In this document: piece by piece, positions 60,125 through 64,000 of the stretch
Layout of the letters: every line of letters starts with the position of its first letter
Numbering within the stretch: the first letter of the stretch is position 1
NCBI RefSeq assembly: GCF_946478785.1
Contig: NZ_CAMLDD010000001.1
Coordinates: 1-64,000 of the forward strand
Origin: an uncultured Flavobacterium sp.
Lineage (GTDB): Bacteria > Bacteroidota > Bacteroidia > Flavobacteriales > Flavobacteriaceae
Length of the DNA stretch: 64,000 nt
Reading direction: 5' to 3'
Made by a program: the position numbers and the translations under genes
The notes under the pieces: model-generated
What the model saw: only the letters and a program-made list of their open reading frames with translations
The model's database searches: none
Told to the model about the DNA's origin: nothing

Positions 60125-62650
60125 TTAGAGTTTTAAGCTTCTCAATCGCAATGCATTGACAATAACAGATACCGAGCTAAAACTCATTGCCAGGGCAGCA
60201 ATCATAGGAGAAAGTAATATTCCGAAAAACGGATATAAAACTCCCGCAGCTACTGGTACGCCTAAGACATTATAAATAAAAGCAAAGAATAGGTTTTGCT
60301 TGATGTTGCGCATTACAGCGTGGCTCAGATTTTTTGCTTTTACAATTCCTTGCAAATCTCCTTTTACCAAAGTAATCTTGGCACTTTCTATCGCAACATC
60401 TGTTCCTGTTCCCATCGCAATGCCAATGTCCGATTGTGCCAAAGCTGGCGCATCGTTAATACCATCTCCTGCCATAGCCACAACTTTTCCTTCAGCTTGT
60501 AATTTTTCTATTACTTTTAATTTGTCTTCCGGTAAACAACCTGCTTGGAAAGAGGTTAAATGCAACTCGTCAGCAACAGCTTTGGCAGTATTTGCATTAT
60601 CTCCCGTCAGCATGATCACTTCAACTCCTTGACGCATTAATTCTTTTATAGCAGCAGCACTGGTTTCTTTTATAGCATCGGTTATCGTTACAAATCCCAC
60701 TACGTTCTTATCTACAGCGATATAAGAAACTGTTTTTCCTAGTTTTTGTTCGGCAATAATTTTCTCTTCAATTGTGGCAGAAATAGATGCGCCTACTTGC
60801 TCCATTAATTTTTTATTCCCTAATGCGATCTTTTTATCAATAGCAGTTCCAATAACTCCTTTTCCTGCAATATTTTCAAAATCATCGACTTTCGTTAAAG
60901 AGACATTTTTAGCTTTTGCAAATTTTACTACTGCTTGTGCTAAAGGATGTTCGCTATACTGATTTAAAGACGCAATGTATTGCAACAGTTCATCTTCTGA
61001 ATATTGAAATGCAACAATTTTTTCTACCGAAGGTTTCCCTTCTGTAATTGTTCCTGTTTTATCAGTAATCAGAACATTTACCTTATCCATTTTTTCTAAA
61101 GCTTCGGCATTTTTTATCAGAATTCCCGATTGAGCGCCTTTTCCAACTCCTACCATTACAGACATAGGGGTTGCCAGTCCTAAAGCACAAGGACAGGCAA
61201 TAATTAGTACCGCAATGGCATTTATAAAACCATAGACCAATGCCGGTTCGGGACCAAATTTTGCCCAAATGAAAAAGGTAAGAATGGAAATTACAACAAC
61301 AATTGGTACAAAATATTTAGCAATACTATCGGCTAATTTCTGAATTGGTGCTCTGGAACGACTTGCATTATTAACCATCTGTATAATTTGCGAAAGCAAG
61401 GTTTCCGAACCAACTTTTTCGGCAATCATTATAAATGATTTGTTTCCGTTTATAGTTCCTGAAGACACCATATCGCCTATTTTTTTATCTACAGGAATTG
61501 GTTCACCAGTAATCATCGATTCGTCTATTGTACTTTCACCATCGGTTATTTTCCCATCCACAGGAATTTTATCTCCGGGTTTTACCCGTAATAAATTACC
61601 TTTTTTTATATCATGGATTGAGATTACTTTATCACCGCCATCAATTACCAAAGTAGCTTCGGTAGGAGCCAATTTTAATAATTCTTTTATAGCACCACTG
61701 GTTTGACTGTGCGCTCTGGCTTCAAGCAATTGTCCTAATAAAACCAAAGTCAGAATAACAGTTGTGGCCTCGAAGTACAATAGTACTGTTCCGTGCTGGG
61801 TCTTAAATTCACTTGGAAAAATGTCTGGAAAAAACATTCCAACTAAACTAAATAAAAATGCCACTCCTGTACCAATTCCGATAAGGGTAAACATATTTAA
61901 ATTCCATGTGATTATTGATTTCCATGCTCGTACAAAAAATACCCAGCAGGCATAAAAGACAACAGGAAGTGATAAAATAAGCTGTACCCAATTCCATTTA
62001 GCCGCATCCATTAGCCCGAGTAAAGGATTGTTGTGTGCCATTTCTATCATGGCAATGGCGAAAACAGGAACTGTAAATACAACCGCTATTTTCATTTTCT
62101 TAACCAAACCCTTATAAATCCTTTGTTCTTCGCTTTCGCTTGGTTCCATTGGTACTAGATCCATCCCGCAAATAGGACATGATCCTGGCGCATTGGTTAT
62201 AATTTCCGGATGCATAGAGCATGTGTATTGCTGAACCTGAACAGCGGCTGGTTCTTGTACCAAATGCATTCCGCATACAGGACAATCTCCCGGTTTATCA
62301 TACATTTTATCGCCTTCACAATGCATCGGGCAATAGTATTTTCCACCCGCATCATTATGAGGCGCAGCTAACTTTTTATGATCACGATCGTTAGCAGTAC
62401 TACAGCATGGTTTCTCAGCTGTTTTTTCTTGCAAATGAGTTGTGTGTGTCATTTCAATGGTGTACTTTCCAACCGCAGTCAATGCTTCCTGCAGCTGTTC
62501 GGTCGCAATATGTTTTTCCATTGTAATGGTTGCCAATGGAGGATCTAAGGAAACAGTTGCCTTTATCCCCTGTACAGCATTTAATGTTTTTTCTACTTTC
62601 GTACGACATCCATCGCAAGTCATTCCCGATATTGTATAGGTGTGTGTCAT
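60125..62650 (-). CDS. copA: Copper-translocating P1B ATPase with HMA and two YHS-like metal-binding modules
   Basis: A 841-residue copper exporter. The N-terminal HMA domain has GMTCDGC (9-15). Two heavy-metal-binding modules follow: YYCPMHCEGDKMYDKPGDCPVCG (105-127) and YTCSMHPEIITNAPGSCPICG (142-162). ATPase motifs: TGEP (381-384), CPC (486-488), DKTGT (530-534) and GDGINDAPAL. CPCAL before GLATP is the Cu(I) signature. It pumps Cu(I) out of the cytosol. It stands between DUF3347 upstream and the nuclease gene downstream, in the copper block. Confidence 0.94.
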   Translation of the reverse strand: MTHTYTISGMTCDGCRTKVEKTLNAVQGIKATVSLDPPLATITMEKHIATEQLQEALTAVGKYTIEMTHTTHLQEKTAEKPCCSTANDRDHKKLAAPHNDAGGKYYCPMHCEGDKMYDKPGDCPVCGMHLVQEPAAVQVQQYTCSMHPEIITNAPGSCPICGMDLVPMEPSESEEQRIYKGLVKKMKIAVVFTVPVFAIAMIEMAHNNPLLGLMDAAKWNWVQLILSLPVVFYACWVFFVRAWKSIITWNLNMFTLIGIGTGVAFLFSLVGMFFPDIFPSEFKTQHGTVLLYFEATTVILTLVLLGQLLEARAHSQTSGAIKELLKLAPTEATLVIDGGDKVISIHDIKKGNLLRVKPGDKIPVDGKITDGESTIDESMITGEPIPVDKKIGDMVSSGTINGNKSFIMIAEKVGSETLLSQIIQMVNNASRSRAPIQKLADSIAKYFVPIVVVISILTFFIWAKFGPEPALVYGFINAIAVLIIACPCALGLATPMSVMVGVGKGAQSGILIKNAEALEKMDKVNVLITDKTGTITEGKPSVEKIVAFQYSEDELLQYIASLNQYSEHPLAQAVVKFAKAKNVSLTKVDDFENIAGKGVIGTAIDKKIALGNKKLMEQVGASISATIEEKIIAEQKLGKTVSYIAVDKNVVGFVTITDAIKETSAAAIKELMRQGVEVIMLTGDNANTAKAVADELHLTSFQAGCLPEDKLKVIEKLQAEGKVVAMAGDGINDAPALAQSDIGIAMGTGTDVAIESAKITLVKGDLQGIVKAKNLSHAVMRNIKQNLFFAFIYNVLGVPVAAGVLYPFFGILLSPMIAALAMSFSSVSVIVNALRLRSLKL

Positions 62651-62826
62651 AATGTTGTTTTTTTTTATAAAATTCGATGTGTTATATATTTAATATATAG
62701 AAAGTTAGCTTTTTTTTAGTAAACCTGAAATTTTGATTTGCTTAAAATGATCTTATTCCCAATAAGCTTTGATATCCATTTTTTAACACTGAAAAAAATT
62801 ACAAGTAGTTTTGTTTTAGAACCTAA

Positions 62827-63366
62827 TTATTTAATTGTTTCTTTCACCTCACCGCACTTGAGCATTTTTGCTCCAAAATAAGGATTACGTACTTCTTTGG
62901 TAGAACTAATCCATACGGCCCCCTTATTGTCAAACGCCATTGGACAATATTCCACGTACAGCTCAGCCTGGGTCATTCCTGCTTTTTTTAGCAGGTAAAT
63001 GAGTTCATTGCTTAGCTTAGAATAGGCAGCCCGCTGGTTTTCAATATCAGGAGCTGAAACGATTGCTGCGGCACTTACTGCAAGAGTACTGTTGTTGCTA
63101 ATTTGCCGTGCTCCCGCTTCAATCGCATTGGCCGCCAGTTTTGCTTCCGCGAGATTATCTTGGGTAAGGGCTACTGTTAAATGTGCATACTGGCTGTATA
63201 TCGCGTTTAAGACATCATCATTTATCCTGATTTCGGCTTCCTTTGAAATTGGGACAGAAGTTTCACTATCCTTAGGATTCTCTTGCTTTTTGTTTTCATT
63301 ATTACCGCAGGCAATAAGTAAGAAGATTGATACTATTGGGATTCCTATTTTGATTATTTTTTTCAT
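62827..63366 (-). CDS. DUF3347 domain lipoprotein
   Basis: The 179-residue protein has a lipobox (about 12-20, FLLIACGNN) and a single DUF3347 domain. Its pattern: VLNAIYSQYAHLTVALTQDNLAEAKLAANAI, then SNELIYLLKKAGMTQAELYVEYCPMAFDNKGAVWISSTKEVRNPYFGAKMLKCGEV. Cys and Met near YCPMAF and KMLKCG are copper ligands in related proteins and in some fused CusB adaptors. It lies between the CusB-like adaptor and copA and likely carries copper to the efflux system in the periplasm. Confidence 0.85.
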   Translation of the reverse strand: MKKIIKIGIPIVSIFLLIACGNNENKKQENPKDSETSVPISKEAEIRINDDVLNAIYSQYAHLTVALTQDNLAEAKLAANAIEAGARQISNNSTLAVSAAAIVSAPDIENQRAAYSKLSNELIYLLKKAGMTQAELYVEYCPMAFDNKGAVWISSTKEVRNPYFGAKMLKCGEVKETIK

Positions 63367-63387
63367 CGTCTGTTGTGAGATTGGTTA

Positions 63388-64000
63388 TTACATTTTCATT
63401 CCTGACATTGGGTTTTTGCCTTTCTTTAATATAAATTCACTGTACAGGAGATAGGCGCCAGATGCAACAACGACATCACCTTTTTTTAAGCCGCTAGTAA
63501 TTTCGACTTCATCGAAGGTTTCCGAACCAATCGCTACCATTCTAGGCTGATATTTGCCTTTTCCAATTTCAATCCAAACATGTGTGCCGCTTCCGTCTCT
63601 TATAACAGCATCCACAGGTATGGTCAATTTCATTTTCTGTTCTGATGAAGGCAATAGAACAATCGCCTGCTGACCTGCCTGCCATTGATTGTTTGGATTG
63701 GCAATAGTACCGCGCAACTGTATTATCTGCTTGCTTGTCTGCAAGGCAGGATTTATAAAATCTACGGTCATTGTTTGGGGCTGATCTTCATAACCAGAGA
63801 CTAAAACTTTAACCTTTTGGCCGGTTTTAATTTTACCTGCATCGGCTGGATAAACATCAGCTTCGACCCATAAACGATTGTAATCTTCTAATTTCATAAT
63901 AGAGGCTCCTTCTGCTACATATTGGCCTTCCGTTATGGAAAGTTCCGCAACTATTCCTGAATTTAGAGAATAATAATCAACATAAGGGGATGCTTTTTGT
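63388..64000 (-). CDS. CusB-type RND adaptor, 5' end beyond the window
   Basis: A partial gene (C-terminal end at 63388) whose open frame continues to base 64000 without stop. The visible 200+ residues hold the adaptor region IVAELSITEGQYVAEGASIMKLEDYNRLWVEADVYPADAGKIKTGQKVKVLV, then GTIANPNNQWQAGQQAIVLL and a C-terminal DEVEITSGLKKGDVVVASGAYLLYSEF. It ends with GKNPMSGMKM, a Met-rich tail. CusB-type adaptors link a CusA pump to an outer-membrane factor for Cu(I). The pump genes presumably lie upstream, outside this window. Confidence 0.9.
   Translation of the reverse strand, partial: QKASPYVDYYSLNSGIVAELSITEGQYVAEGASIMKLEDYNRLWVEADVYPADAGKIKTGQKVKVLVSGYEDQPQTMTVDFINPALQTSKQIIQLRGTIANPNNQWQAGQQAIVLLPSSEQKMKLTIPVDAVIRDGSGTHVWIEIGKGKYQPRMVAIGSETFDEVEITSGLKKGDVVVASGAYLLYSEFILKKGKNPMSGMKM

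Larger units (their letters stand above)
33933..64000. mobile_element. Putative integrative metal-resistance island (right end not seen)
   Basis: An excisionase/integrase module sits directly behind dnaK at 33.9-37.1 kb and is followed without interruption by arsenic, Zn/Cd and copper resistance genes up to the window end. Base composition of the integrase genes is higher in GC than dnaK and the threonine operon. A tRNA-like scar lies at 37045-37080. No conjugation or mobilisation gene is visible, so it could be an integrated element whose transfer genes are elsewhere, or a remnant. The extent is an inference. Confidence 0.5.

Noticed and set aside
1..64000. CRISPR array
   Set aside because: No set of regularly spaced identical direct repeats with unique spacers occurs; the repeats found are inverted or irregular.

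Overview
The window looks like a chromosome segment of a Flavobacterium-type member of the Bacteroidota. The evidence is low GC, almost no Shine-Dalgarno sites, several TTG-N16-18-TAnnTTTG promoters, a secreted pectate lyase-like protein with a type IX secretion (T9SS) C-terminal tag, a TonB-dependent receptor with a carboxypeptidase-like N-domain, and flavobacterial dispersed inverted repeats. No complete rRNA, tRNA or CRISPR array is present.

Left part (1-33.9 kb) is mostly core chromosome. It begins with repeats, an outer-membrane phospholipase A, an acetyltransferase and a methyltransferase whose last codons lie behind an in-frame TGA. An AT-rich DarTG toxin-antitoxin/anti-phage module (3.0-5.0 kb) comes next. 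The threonine operon thrA-thrB-thrC (5.1-10.2 kb, minus strand) is preceded by a short unlisted leader ORF, 11 of whose 33 residues are threonine, which suggests control by translation of Thr codons. Then come histidine ammonia-lyase, a DUF47-Pit phosphate uptake pair, acyl-ACP thioesterase, miaA, a K+ channel with a zinc ribbon, a DnaQ/GIY-YIG nuclease, a small four-helix-bundle gene bounded by simple repeats, YggS, a 3-hydroxyacyl-CoA dehydrogenase, a Gfo/Idh oxidoreductase, pcm, a ModF-like double ABC protein, a sulfurtransferase, the 1000-residue secreted lyase, several small membrane proteins and dnaK. Two or three copies of a structured intergenic element with a compensating stem change lie here.

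Right part (33.9-64 kb) looks like an acquired metal-resistance island. Just after the dnaK terminator there is an array of short direct repeats, an excisionase-like HTH protein, a tyrosine integrase, a membrane protein and a second HTH protein, then a tRNA-3'-end-like scrap. Cargo follows in blocks: (a) arsenic: arsR, GNAT, DUF6428, arsenate reductase, ACR3 and a metallophosphoesterase; (b) two divergent metal operons, each opening with a small Cys-rich DUF6660-like protein ending in IWQPP: TonB receptor plus HMA-CDF transporter on the minus strand, and CzcA-OMF fusion, CzcB, methyltransferase and Zn/Cd-type P-ATPase on the plus strand; (c) a copper block on the minus strand: Csp-like copper store, DUF305 proteins, a multicopper oxidase fused to a CopB-like barrel, DUF2911, an unrelated HhH/PD-(D/E)XK-like nuclease, CopA-type ATPase, DUF3347 and a CusB-like adaptor running off the window. 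Together these would detoxify As(III)/As(V), Zn/Cd/Co and Cu by reduction, oxidation, sequestration and export.
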